Part shown: positions 10,398 through 18,799 of the stretch, piece by piece
Layout of the letters: every line of letters begins with the position of its first letter
Position numbering within the stretch: the first letter of the stretch is position 1
Source: Mariniblastus fucicola
GTDB lineage: Bacteria > Planctomycetota > Planctomycetia > Pirellulales > Pirellulaceae
Length of the DNA stretch: 64,000 nucleotides
Assembly: GCF_008087665.1 (NCBI RefSeq)
Contig: NZ_CP042912.1
Coordinates: forward strand, 930,001 to 994,000
Direction of reading: 5' to 3'
Notes under the pieces: model-generated
What the model was told of the DNA's origin: nothing
Databases searched by the model: none
Seen by the model: the letters and a program-made list of their open reading frames with translations, nothing else
Program-made: the position numbers and the translations under genes

Positions 10398-10880
10398 TTT
10401 TGCTGCTTTGCAGCGAGACAGTCGCAGTTGAAAATCGGCCCGGTTGGTGCTTGCGTAGAAGCAGGTGCCAACTTGAGCAATAGTGCCTCTAACGGCTTTG
10501 CTTGGGTTTGAGGGCAATGGCATTGAGGCGTAGATCGATTCCATCGCATGGCGGCACAGACAAACAAAGAACTCATGCTGTGCCTGAAGTACTGTGATTC
10601 GTATTGGCAGTTGGCAAAGAATTCATCCGATCCCATTCGTTTGAGATTGGGCCTTGTTGCGTGGAGCAAGCGGTCTGTTTGACAAGTTCCGCGAAGCGAT
10701 CGTCCAGCTAATTCCGCTCCCGGATTCGAAAGTGTTTCGAAATTGGTTGTTCACTGATAGCACTTTGGCACATCAACATTGACTCGAATTGGCAAACGGA
10801 ACAAATTGCTGATTCCCTGACCATCCACCCGCACCAGTTCGGATGGTCAACACCCATTTTGACTTGGCAAGGATGCTCAA
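10398..10880 (+). other. Intergenic region with one perfect inverted repeat
   Basis: I see no credible gene here; the antisense frames that cross it also run through the PEP-CTERM gene and have no recognisable motif. A perfect 9-bp inverted repeat (TGACCATCC at 10818-10826, GGATGGTCA at 10841-10849, 14-nt spacer) ends 31 bp before the next start codon and could be an operator or leader hairpin. AAGGA at 10869-10873 is a good ribosome site for the next gene. Confidence 0.5.
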
Positions 10881-13484
10881 ATGTCGAAACGAGAAGCTCG
10901 AATTTCAGATTTGCTGTTGCGCTCATTCACCGCTGTACTGGCGTGCAGTTGCGTTGTCTTGAATGTAGGGCCGACGCTTGCCCAAGACAAAGGGTTTTCA
11001 ATCTTTGAAGACGCTGCAGACGCGTCCAGCAAAGGTCCTGTCGTTTCTCCGCAAGAAGCGTTTACTGGTCCTGAAACAACGCTGCCAAAGTCGCAGTTCG
11101 GAACGTTCGGAAACACGACGCCGTCCACGGCTGGTTCGTCGAACGTTGGCTCAAATGGAGCCGGCAAGCCGCAGTTGAATGGGGCCAGAGCGATCGGCAC
11201 GTATTCTCAGGACGGCCGAAAAATGTTCAGCCAGCCGCCAAGTTCCCAGTCAGGAAACGTGCGGCAGCTCAAGCCGTTCACCGGAAATACGCTTCGTCCA
11301 AGCGACCGGCCGGAACCAGACGAGGAAGCAAACGACAGTCAGCCCGCTCCGATTGTCGTGGGTGACTTCCCAAAATCAACGCGTCGATTAGGGTCTGCCG
11401 CATCAGAATCAGCTACAGAGAACCCGGCGGTTGCTCAACAGGAATCCAAGTCGAAGGTCGCCCAGGTTACCTTTCAGGATGGCGGATTCATCCCTTCAAG
11501 CCGCCCGGCTTCCACTGGCGGGAGCCGTTTCAATCCGACACCTGAAAACAGTTTTGGTCAAACTGAAACGCCATCAAATCGCTTCGGTGCGCCGGCGGCT
11601 CAAGCGCGGTCAACCTTCCCGCCATCGACAGGGCAGCCGAGACAAAGATCTCAACCACTAAGCCCGTCGCCTTCCCAACGTCGCGAACCTTCGCGGTTGG
11701 CACCTACACAGGCTTCTGCTGCAACACAACCACCGGCGATTCAGCGGCGAAACGGATTCTCGACTCTTGGATCTTCGCAAACTCAACGTCCTCCAGCAGA
11801 CCGGACCGCGGTCTTGCCGACGATGATGCAGAACAATGGCATGCAACGAAATGCGGCCGCGAATGCCCGTCCGGCTTCGACATCGAAAGCCGTGTCCGGT
11901 TCCAATGCGGCGAAACAGTTGTTGACTGCGTGGGTGGAGTCCAGTTCCAAGTTGAAGCTTCCGGGAAAGCAAGTCAAGTTGCACGAATTCCTTGCTCAAC
12001 CAATTCGAGGTTCGCGCAAGGACGCCATCAATCAATATTGGATCACGTTTAGCGACATGGCCAATCATCAACTGGCGATCGAGCAATCACGATGGTTGGA
12101 TTCTATTGCGAGCCCTCGGCAACCGACGGATCAATCGGTTCTCGCCGCGGCACAGCAGGCTGCAAGGAATCGTATTTTGCTTACAGAAATTCAGTTGGCA
12201 AAATCGCAGTCGATTCTTGGTGACTACCTTCCGAATTTTCGCGACAAGAATGGAAACAGCATTCCTGTGCTTCCGGCGGATGTTCCCTGGGTGGGAAAGC
12301 TGAATACAAATTTGAAGAAGTATCAAAGTCGCGGTATCGTGCCCGTTCGCTTCAACTCGATCGACGAAATTCTCCCAAAGGCTCGTCAACTGATCGCCAA
12401 TAGTGCTGACGCGGTTTCTGCGGCCGGCCGCGCGGCTGAGCAAGCCAAACAGGCCATGTCCACTGGAAACTCACCGGTCGCGAACGTGCTTGAGGCTGCA
12501 CGTATCAAGTCGAAAAACGAGGAGGATTTCCTTGGGACGGTTACAGGATACAACCGGGCGATAACGGATTATGTGTTGTCAGTTCGGCAGGATATTTATC
12601 AGCCAAAACGTCTGGCTTCGGTTTTGATCGGACGCAAGTCAGTCGAGCCGACGCTTGCCAAAACCAAAAAGCAGACTCCGGAAGAAGACGTTGATCCGAT
12701 GGCCAGTGTGGCGAAGCCGAAGATGCGGCAGGTTGCGACAGAGAAATCTGCTCGCGAGCCAAGCGTCGAAGGTAAGTCGGCATATCAGCTTCAGAATACG
12801 ACTCCGACTGCTCCTCCGGCTGTGAAGAAGTCACCGTTTTCCCAAGCCAGCATCAGCCAACCAACGTCGCCGCCTGCCGAGAAACAACAAAAATTTGACT
12901 ACGGCCCAACCAAAGAGTCAGCGGCGGCGGCAAAATTTGATCCTGCAACAGTTCAGGCCGAACTGCCAATGCAGCAGACCGAACAGGCCGGAAATTCACC
13001 CGGCTACTCTGGAAACGCGTCTCGGGCAACGCCAGGGCAGGATCGGACAGCCATGGGCGGTGGGCGGCAACGACTTGGTGCTCGCGGTCAGGATGACTCC
13101 ACTTTTGGACAGTCGGCAAGTACTGCGCCTCGTCCCGTTGAACAGCGTAGTGCACCGGCTGGGCGTCAAGATGCTGCTTCTGCGAGCGGGAGATTTGGTG
13201 GAGCCGGAGCGTTTCCGAAGAGCACTCAGCCGGCGGCTGCGCCTGCGAGCGGCAGCGGTTTTTCGCCAGGTTCGACAACGCCACCTGCCTCGCCTGCAAC
13301 CTCAGCTCCCAAAGTGAGCAATCCATTTTCCGACACTGCATCGCCACCGGCAGACTCAACTGGTGATGCGACAACTTTTAACAGATTCAAAGGCGGCGGA
13401 GCTGGAACGTTCGGAGGTGGTGCAACTCCACAGCCTTCGGCCGCATCGCGATTCGGCGCCCCGGGTTCGACAACACGTCGATAG
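10881..13484 (+). CDS. Secreted low-complexity hypothetical protein
   Basis: 867 residues, function not recognised. The N-terminus has a basic stretch, a hydrophobic segment (about 12-33) and ALA-type small residues before QDKG, so it is probably exported. Residues about 40-340 are disordered and rich in Pro, Ser, Gln and Arg. Residues about 345-600 are the only part likely to fold, being helical with motifs such as LLTAWVESSSKLKLPGKQV and QYWITFSDMANHQL. The last 260 residues are again Gly/Pro/Ser/Ala-rich and end in RFGAPGSTTRR. AAGGA lies 7 nt before the ATG, one of the better ribosome sites in the window. The stop codon falls in a short degenerate repeat (13466-13542). A role in envelope structure is possible but unproven. 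Confidence 0.75.
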   Translation: MSKREARISDLLLRSFTAVLACSCVVLNVGPTLAQDKGFSIFEDAADASSKGPVVSPQEAFTGPETTLPKSQFGTFGNTTPSTAGSSNVGSNGAGKPQLNGARAIGTYSQDGRKMFSQPPSSQSGNVRQLKPFTGNTLRPSDRPEPDEEANDSQPAPIVVGDFPKSTRRLGSAASESATENPAVAQQESKSKVAQVTFQDGGFIPSSRPASTGGSRFNPTPENSFGQTETPSNRFGAPAAQARSTFPPSTGQPRQRSQPLSPSPSQRREPSRLAPTQASAATQPPAIQRRNGFSTLGSSQTQRPPADRTAVLPTMMQNNGMQRNAAANARPASTSKAVSGSNAAKQLLTAWVESSSKLKLPGKQVKLHEFLAQPIRGSRKDAINQYWITFSDMANHQLAIEQSRWLDSIASPRQPTDQSVLAAAQQAARNRILLTEIQLAKSQSILGDYLPNFRDKNGNSIPVLPADVPWVGKLNTNLKKYQSRGIVPVRFNSIDEILPKARQLIANSADAVSAAGRAAEQAKQAMSTGNSPVANVLEAARIKSKNEEDFLGTVTGYNRAITDYVLSVRQDIYQPKRLASVLIGRKSVEPTLAKTKKQTPEEDVDPMASVAKPKMRQVATEKSAREPSVEGKSAYQLQNTTPTAPPAVKKSPFSQASISQPTSPPAEKQQKFDYGPTKESAAAAKFDPATVQAELPMQQTEQAGNSPGYSGNASRATPGQDRTAMGGGRQRLGARGQDDSTFGQSASTAPRPVEQRSAPAGRQDAASASGRFGGAGAFPKSTQPAAAPASGSGFSPGSTTPPASPATSAPKVSNPFSDTASPPADSTGDATTFNRFKGGGAGTFGGGATPQPSAASRFGAPGSTTRR

Positions 13485-13542
13485 ACAGGGCGGGGTTCGG
13501 TAACACGCCGATGAGCAGGGTTCACTAACTCGCCGATAGCCC
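13466..13542. repeat. Three degenerate copies of a 22-30 bp unit between convergent genes
   Basis: Copies at 13466-13495, 13496-13520 and 13521-13542 share TTC, then AAC, then ACGYCGAT or CGCCGAT, then a G/C-rich end. The first contains the TAG stop of the plus-strand gene and the third the TAG (CTA on plus) stop of the glycosyltransferase. Confidence 0.5.
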
Positions 13543-14637
13543 AACTGCATGTCGGTAGCACCGAGCGAGATCGTCGCCTGCTCGCTCGGCCGAAAAGTTT
13601 TGCTCGGCGATCTGTCGAAGTGCTTTTGAAACTTCAACTCGTCGATCGTCCTTCGAAAGCAGTTCGACGATCGTTGGTGCCGCGCGTTCAAATTCGGCTG
13701 GCGGAAACATCAGTTCGTGCATTCCCTGAAGAATCTCCGGCGTTCCACCAATATCGGTCGTCACGATTGGAAGTCCACTGGCTGCTGATTCAAGCAACAC
13801 TCGCCCCAAAGGTTCCTGTCGGGCGGCATGAATGAGAACGTCGGCTCGTCTCATTAACTCGGGAATGTCCGTACGTCGGCCAAGCCATTTGACGGAGCCC
13901 GGCTCAAAATTTTCTTCCGCGAATCGATGCAGTTCTTGCTCGTACTCGACGGCTTCCTGTTTTTGCGAATGCCGTTCCCCAACGATCCAAACTTCGGATT
14001 TGGGAGCGTGTTGGAATGCAGCGGCCAGCGTTCTCAACGTTAGGTCGACGCCTTTCCGCCGTCCAATCTGTCCGATGCACAAGCAGACTTTCCTGTCGGA
14101 GTTTGCACGCTTCGTGCCGTCAATCCAGTCGGGACGAAATCGCTGCAAGTCGACGCCGTTGTGGATAACCTCAATTCGTTCAGCCGGCATTCCAGCGGCA
14201 ACATGGAAGTCCGCGGTGGCATGGGAAACGGCGACGATCTGATCGAGCTGGCTGACGTCGTCGGTTGCCTTTCGGCTGAGCTTGATGATGTCGCGGAGGT
14301 AGCCCAACCCTATCGTGTTCAGTTTGGCTGTGACGGGGCCAAGAATGCGTCCCGCAGCCAGACTGTTGGCGTGAACGATGTCCGGGGCAAGGTCACGGAT
14401 CAAATGCGCAAGTTCAACACGTATTAGTTGTTGAGGCTTGCGTGTTTTGTCCGCCATGTGAAACGAAAAATGTTTTACGCGAACGTTGTTTTTTGTTAGC
14501 AACGCAGCGAAATCAAACTCGCGCGGCAGTGCCGCCGTGAATTCAAATCCGGCATCTTGCAGTTTCGGAAGCGCGGCAAGAAAAGAGAACTCGCCACCGT
14601 TGAGTGCCCCGTATTCGCTAATTAGCAGTGCGTGCAT
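13525..14637 (-). CDS. Glycosyltransferase family 4 (GT-B fold)
   Basis: 370 residues, normal length for GT4 enzymes, which transfer a sugar from a nucleotide donor to cell-surface or lipid-linked glycans at the cytoplasmic side. The N-terminal half has DIVHANSLAAGRIL and IVAVSHATADFHVAAG followed by IEVIHNGVDLQRFRP, the usual acceptor-half layout. The C-terminal half has CIGQIGRRKGVDLTLRTL, then ADVLIHAARQEPLGRVLLE with the EX7E pair (E-PLGRVLL-E) and ASGLPIVTTDIGG. Donor and acceptor cannot be read from sequence. It is convergent with the secreted protein and has no adjacent polysaccharide locus. The ATG at 14637 gives a sensible start (MHALLISEYGALNGGEFSF). Confidence 0.88.
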   Translation of the reverse strand: MHALLISEYGALNGGEFSFLAALPKLQDAGFEFTAALPREFDFAALLTKNNVRVKHFSFHMADKTRKPQQLIRVELAHLIRDLAPDIVHANSLAAGRILGPVTAKLNTIGLGYLRDIIKLSRKATDDVSQLDQIVAVSHATADFHVAAGMPAERIEVIHNGVDLQRFRPDWIDGTKRANSDRKVCLCIGQIGRRKGVDLTLRTLAAAFQHAPKSEVWIVGERHSQKQEAVEYEQELHRFAEENFEPGSVKWLGRRTDIPELMRRADVLIHAARQEPLGRVLLESAASGLPIVTTDIGGTPEILQGMHELMFPPAEFERAAPTIVELLSKDDRRVEVSKALRQIAEQNFSAERAGDDLARCYRHAVGLSAS

Positions 14638-14653
14638 GGCGCGTGCAATCCAA

Positions 14654-14698
14654 GCCTGTGAATGTTGCTAAAGCGATATCTGATTCAGATTCACAGGC
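14654..14698. repeat. 10-bp inverted repeat between GT4 and sufD
   Basis: GCCTGTGAAT (14654-14663) and ATTCACAGGC (14689-14698) are perfect inverse complements with a 25-nt spacer. It lies downstream of sufD and just upstream of the GT4 start. There is no T-run, so it is not a standard terminator; it may be an operator or an end-of-transcript hairpin. Confidence 0.4.
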
Positions 14699-14717
14699 GC
14701 GAGCCACCTGCGTTCTG

Positions 14718-16031
14718 CTATTCGTAGTCGCGGACGCGACGAGCGATGGCCAATGCAAGCGCCTCACGAACGCTCTCGATGGTGATGCGATCGAACACCT
14801 GCTGAAAGAACCCGGTCACAACTGCACGGATAGCTTCCTTGCGAGTGTAACCACGGCACTGAGCGTAGAAGATCAACTCTTCATCGACTCTTCCCGATGT
14901 CGAACCGTGTGTACAAGCCACGTCATCGGCTTCGATCTCGAGGCCCGGAATTGAATCGGCGCGTGCTTTGTCAGAAAGCAACAGGTTGTCGTTGCGCTGG
15001 TAGCCGTCGGTTTGCTGGGCGTCGACGTCGACTTTGATCATCCCGCGCCAGACAGTTCGCGACGAATCCTGAAGGGCAGCTTTGTAAAGAAAGTCGCTCG
15101 TGCAAGCGGGCTTTTCGTGATGCTGAAGTGTGTGGTAGCTGAGGTGCTGCTTGTTCTCGGTGAACATCGCACCGTTGACTTGAACGTTCGCTCGATCGCC
15201 ACGAAGTGCCACGTGTTGATTCACTTTTGCCAAGCGAGATCCGAGAGCTCCAACAGTCCATTGAAGGTTTGAGTCACGGCCGACGACGCCTTTTTGGTGA
15301 GCGAAGTGCCAGACTTTCTGACCCCAATCCTGCAAGTTCACGTAGCGAAGATTCGCACGATCAGCAACGAACAGTTCGATGCCGCCGCAGTGCATTCCGT
15401 TGGTGTCGGCGGCGCTGTTTGATTCTGCAAGAACCGTGGCTTCGGCGCCCTCTTCAAGAACGATCAGCGTGTGGCGCAGGTCGCTGCCACCTTCGGTGAT
15501 TTGCGAGCTGACGTGAACTGGTTTGTCGAGGATCACATTCCGTGGAACGTAGAGGAAGACTCCTCCTGAAAACATGGCGGCGTGCAGAGCGGAAAAACGA
15601 TCGAACGCCGGATCGACTGACTGGAACAAATACTTCTTGATCAGGTCGCCGTGTTCTTCGATGCAATCTGCGATCGTTCCAAAGATGACGCCCTTATCTT
15701 TGTACTCCTGAGCCAGTTCGGTTGCCGCCGCAGGATAGCCATCGATTGAGCTGACGCTGCCGGCAAGATCGACACCTTCACTAAGGACAAGTTTCGGAAG
15801 TCCTTCGGTAGAAGATCCCTCTTTAAGAGCGAATTTTTCCAACTTGAACATGCGGATGTCAGTTCGCATCCATTCTTCGTCGCGGTTGTTCGGCCATGGA
15901 AGTTCGTTGAAAGTTTTCCAGGCAGATTCACGAAGTTCTGTTAGCCAGGCAGGCTCGTTGAGTGAGCCAAGGAGCTGGCGAAATCCTTCTTCGTTGAACG
16001 CGACCATCTTGTTTTCAGTAATCGTTGTCAT
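14718..16031 (-). CDS. sufD: Fe-S cluster assembly protein SufD
   Basis: 437 residues from the ATG at 16031 (MTTITENKMVAFNEE). The frame is open 14 codons further upstream, but that stretch looks like leader. SufD is the SufB paralogue of the SufBC2D scaffold that builds [4Fe-4S] clusters in the cytoplasm. The beta-helix core is recognised by SGGVFLYVPRNVILDKPVHV, HTLIVLEEGAEATVLAES and the C-terminal ADDVACTHGSTSGRVDEELI followed by YAQCRGYTRKEAIRAVVTGF, where the His in CTHG matches the conserved SufD His. It is the last of three co-directional suf genes (C, B, D). Confidence 0.95.
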   Translation of the reverse strand: MTTITENKMVAFNEEGFRQLLGSLNEPAWLTELRESAWKTFNELPWPNNRDEEWMRTDIRMFKLEKFALKEGSSTEGLPKLVLSEGVDLAGSVSSIDGYPAAATELAQEYKDKGVIFGTIADCIEEHGDLIKKYLFQSVDPAFDRFSALHAAMFSGGVFLYVPRNVILDKPVHVSSQITEGGSDLRHTLIVLEEGAEATVLAESNSAADTNGMHCGGIELFVADRANLRYVNLQDWGQKVWHFAHQKGVVGRDSNLQWTVGALGSRLAKVNQHVALRGDRANVQVNGAMFTENKQHLSYHTLQHHEKPACTSDFLYKAALQDSSRTVWRGMIKVDVDAQQTDGYQRNDNLLLSDKARADSIPGLEIEADDVACTHGSTSGRVDEELIFYAQCRGYTRKEAIRAVVTGFFQQVFDRITIESVREALALAIARRVRDYE

Positions 16032-16131
16032 TGTGTTTCGGGAGTAAAGCGTGGTTGCGGTTTCTGGCCGCAATCGTTTGTTGATTATCGCTACACGTGA
16101 TTGCGGCTGGAAACCACAACCACGGGATGAA

Positions 16132-17562
16132 CTAGCCGACGGAGCCTTCCATCTGCAATTGTATCAGGCGATTCATTTCGACCGCATACTCCATCGGAAG
16201 CTCTTTGACCAACGGCTCAATAAACCCGTTGACGATCATTGTGCTGGCTTCTGTTTCAGAAAGCCCACGGCTCATCAGGTAGAAAAGCTGTTCTTCGCCG
16301 ATTCGCGAAACGCTGGCTTCGTGGCCTACCGAGACGTCCTGCTCCATGATCTCAATGTAGGGATACGTGTCGCTGCGGCTTTCCGGGTCCAGAATCAACG
16401 CATCGCACACGACGCTACATTTGCTGCCGATGGCTCCTTTGTCGATGCGAGCCAAACCGCGGTAGCCAGCGCGGCCACCGTTTTTGGAAATCGACTTGGA
16501 AACAATTGTTCCTGTCGTGTTCGGAGCCGAGTGAACCAGCTTCGCACCGGCATCTTGATGTTGTCCGGCACTTGAAAACGCAATCGAAAGAATCTCGCCG
16601 CGAGCACCAGGTTCCATCATGTGAACCGCTGGGTACTTCATGGTGAGTTTTGAACCGAGGTTTCCATCGACCCATTCCATGACCGCATCCTGATACGCCA
16701 TCGCACGCTTGGTGACGAGGTTGTAGATGTTGTTGGCCCAGTTCTGAATCGTCGTGTAACGGCAACGAGCGTTCTTCTTGACCATGACCTCAACGACCGC
16801 ACTGTGCAGCGATTCGCTGGTGTACATCGGAGCAGTGCAACCTTCGACGTAGTGAACCTGAGCGCCTTCGTCGACGATGATCAGCGTTCTTTCGAACTGA
16901 CCCATGTTTTCTTCGTTGATGCGGAAGTAAGCCTGCAACGGGAAATCGATCTTCACACCTTTAGGGATGTAAATGAACGATCCGCCTGACCAAACGGCAC
17001 TGTTGAGAGCCGCGAACTTGTTGTCTTCCGGAGGAATGATTGTGCCGAAGTACTCACGAAGCAACTCAGGATGCTCACGAACCGCCGTATCGGTGTCCGT
17101 AAAGATCACACCCTTGTCAGCGAGGTCTTTTTGAAGCGATCCGTACACCACTTCCGATTCGAACTGCGCCTTCACGCCGGCCAGGTATTTACGCTCGGCT
17201 TCCGGGATGCCCAGTTTTTCGAAAGTGTCTTTGATTTCTTCTGGAACATCATCCCACGACTTGCCCTGCTCGTTGGTGGGCTTGAGGTAGTAGAAGATAT
17301 CCTGGAAATCGAGATCGATATCGCCGCCCCACTCGGGCATTGGCTTGTCGTTAAAGATCTTCAATGAGTCCAGACGGAACTTGCGCATCCAATCCGGCTC
17401 TTCCTTGATATCCGAGATCTGATTGACGATCTCTTCATCAATACCTTTACGAGCTTTGAAGACAGCAGTCGTTTTTGTCTTAAAGTCGTATTTCTGGATG
17501 TCCGTACCGCGAAGCTCATCGGATTCGGCGTCAGAAGATGATTGTGTGATGTCAGTTGCCAT
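16132..17562 (-). CDS. sufB: Fe-S cluster assembly protein SufB
   Basis: 476 residues from the ATG at 17562 ([14 protein letters not shown]). An in-frame GTG at 17604 preceded by GGGCGGGA is an alternative that adds 14 residues. SufB carries the nascent cluster in the SufBC2D complex. Visible hallmarks are [16 protein letters not shown] near the N-terminus, [59 protein letters not shown] with conserved Cys, and the end [19 protein letters not shown] followed by [20 protein letters not shown]. Length and motifs agree with functional SufB. It lies between sufC and sufD on the same strand. Confidence 0.95.
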   Translation of the reverse strand: MATDITQSSSDAESDELRGTDIQKYDFKTKTTAVFKARKGIDEEIVNQISDIKEEPDWMRKFRLDSLKIFNDKPMPEWGGDIDLDFQDIFYYLKPTNEQGKSWDDVPEEIKDTFEKLGIPEAERKYLAGVKAQFESEVVYGSLQKDLADKGVIFTDTDTAVREHPELLREYFGTIIPPEDNKFAALNSAVWSGGSFIYIPKGVKIDFPLQAYFRINEENMGQFERTLIIVDEGAQVHYVEGCTAPMYTSESLHSAVVEVMVKKNARCRYTTIQNWANNIYNLVTKRAMAYQDAVMEWVDGNLGSKLTMKYPAVHMMEPGARGEILSIAFSSAGQHQDAGAKLVHSAPNTTGTIVSKSISKNGGRAGYRGLARIDKGAIGSKCSVVCDALILDPESRSDTYPYIEIMEQDVSVGHEASVSRIGEEQLFYLMSRGLSETEASTMIVNGFIEPLVKELPMEYAVEMNRLIQLQMEGSVG

Positions 17563-17658
17563 ATGGATATTCGGGAAGATTTTGTTGCGATCGTTCAGAT
17601 TCACATTCCCGCCCTTTTCTTTCGAATAGTTGGCTAGTTTGTTTCTGTAGCGAGCTGA

Positions 17659-18465
17659 TTAAACTGCGACTTCTTCATCATCGTTGACTTTCGCAGCTTC
17701 AGGATATTGAGCTCGAATTCGCTCGTAACCTTTTTCGTGAAGCTCTTCAGCCAATTCCTTGCCGCCGGTTTCGACGATTTTGCCGCCGAGGATCACATGC
17801 GTGAAGTTCGGTGGATTGTGCTCAAGCAACTTGTCGTGATGCGTGATGATTAACAGGCCCATCTTGTTGTGGCCGATCTCGTTGATCGACTGGCTGGCAA
17901 GACGAACCGCGTCGGCATCCAGGCCTGAATCTGTTTCGTCCAGGATCGCGAACTTGGGCTGCAGCATCGCAAGCTGAAGAATTTCAGCTCGTTTCATTTC
18001 GCCACCAGAGAACCCATCGTTGACGTAACGACGAGCGAACTCGCTGTCCATCTGAAGCTGTTCCATGTTCTCCTTGATCTCTTTGCGGAACTCACGCATC
18101 GGGATCAAGTCTTCGCCTTCTTTGCGATCCGGGTTACGAACGTTCGTCGTTGCGTGACGAAGAAAGTCAGCCATGCGAACGCCAGGAATTGCGACCGGTC
18201 GTTGGAACGCCATGAACAATCCGGCACGAGCCCGTTCGTTTGGTTCCATGTCCGTGACATCTTCGCCGTTGAGCAAAATTTGTCCCGAAGTGACCTCGTA
18301 GTTTGGGTGTCCCATGATCACAAGGCCCAGCGTGCTTTTGCCGCTACCGTTTGGCCCCATCAATGCGTGGGTCTCGCCTCGCTTCATCTCCAGATTGACA
18401 CCGCGCAAAATAGGCTTGTCGTTAATGGAAACGTGAAGATCAACAATTTTCAGTACGTCGCTCAT
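17659..18465 (-). CDS. sufC: Fe-S cluster assembly ATPase SufC
   Basis: 268 residues, ABC-type ATPase that powers SufBD. Walker A is GPNGSGKST (about residue 37), the signature is FSGGEMKR, Walker B with its Glu is FAILDETDSGLD, and the switch His is in LLIITHHDKLLEH. There is no membrane domain. It is the first gene of a sufC-sufB-sufD unit; no cysteine desulfurase (sufS), sufE/sufU or regulator is adjacent, so these must lie elsewhere. The C-terminus is slightly long (KVNDDEEVAV). Confidence 0.96.
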   Translation of the reverse strand: MSDVLKIVDLHVSINDKPILRGVNLEMKRGETHALMGPNGSGKSTLGLVIMGHPNYEVTSGQILLNGEDVTDMEPNERARAGLFMAFQRPVAIPGVRMADFLRHATTNVRNPDRKEGEDLIPMREFRKEIKENMEQLQMDSEFARRYVNDGFSGGEMKRAEILQLAMLQPKFAILDETDSGLDADAVRLASQSINEIGHNKMGLLIITHHDKLLEHNPPNFTHVILGGKIVETGGKELAEELHEKGYERIRAQYPEAAKVNDDEEVAV

Positions 18466-18799
18466 GTCTTGATTATGCTGGAGGGTTGTGTGATGGGAAT
18501 GTCTTGCTGTGTCGCTTCTTAACCGCCCGATCCTACCCCTGAATAACCTTTGGTTTCACGAACCCGGGTCGTTGAATGGAGAATCGATTGAAGAACGGTC
18601 TGCGAGCGCAGCAACGGCATGGTTTTCCGCAAAGTTGGGGAAAAGCCCGGACTCTGGTATGCTATGCCTGAGGCCTCTTTTTCACAACCATTAAGGGCCG
18701 ATTTCCATTAAACAAGGGAAAATACTGAACCGACCGCCTTGCTGGTTTCCAGTGCCAGACTGCCACGATGTATGAATCCGCTCCATTACTCCGAGTCCA
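18466..18799. promoter_or_regulatory. Divergent intergenic region between sufC and the symporter
   Basis: 334 bp with no gene. For the plus strand, TTGGGG (18635-18640) and TATGCT (18658-18663) are 17 bp apart and could be a weak sigma-70 promoter for the symporter, leaving a leader of about 130 nt. I looked for a glycine-type riboswitch there and did not see its conserved core. No clear operator for sufC is visible. Confidence 0.35.

Noticed and set aside
10085-10669. 194-codon minus-strand open frame
   Set aside because: It overlaps the PEP-CTERM gene antisense, shows no family motif and has a composition that follows from the opposite strand.
18466-18799. Glycine riboswitch before the symporter
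   Set aside because: The conserved core of the glycine aptamer was not found on reading.
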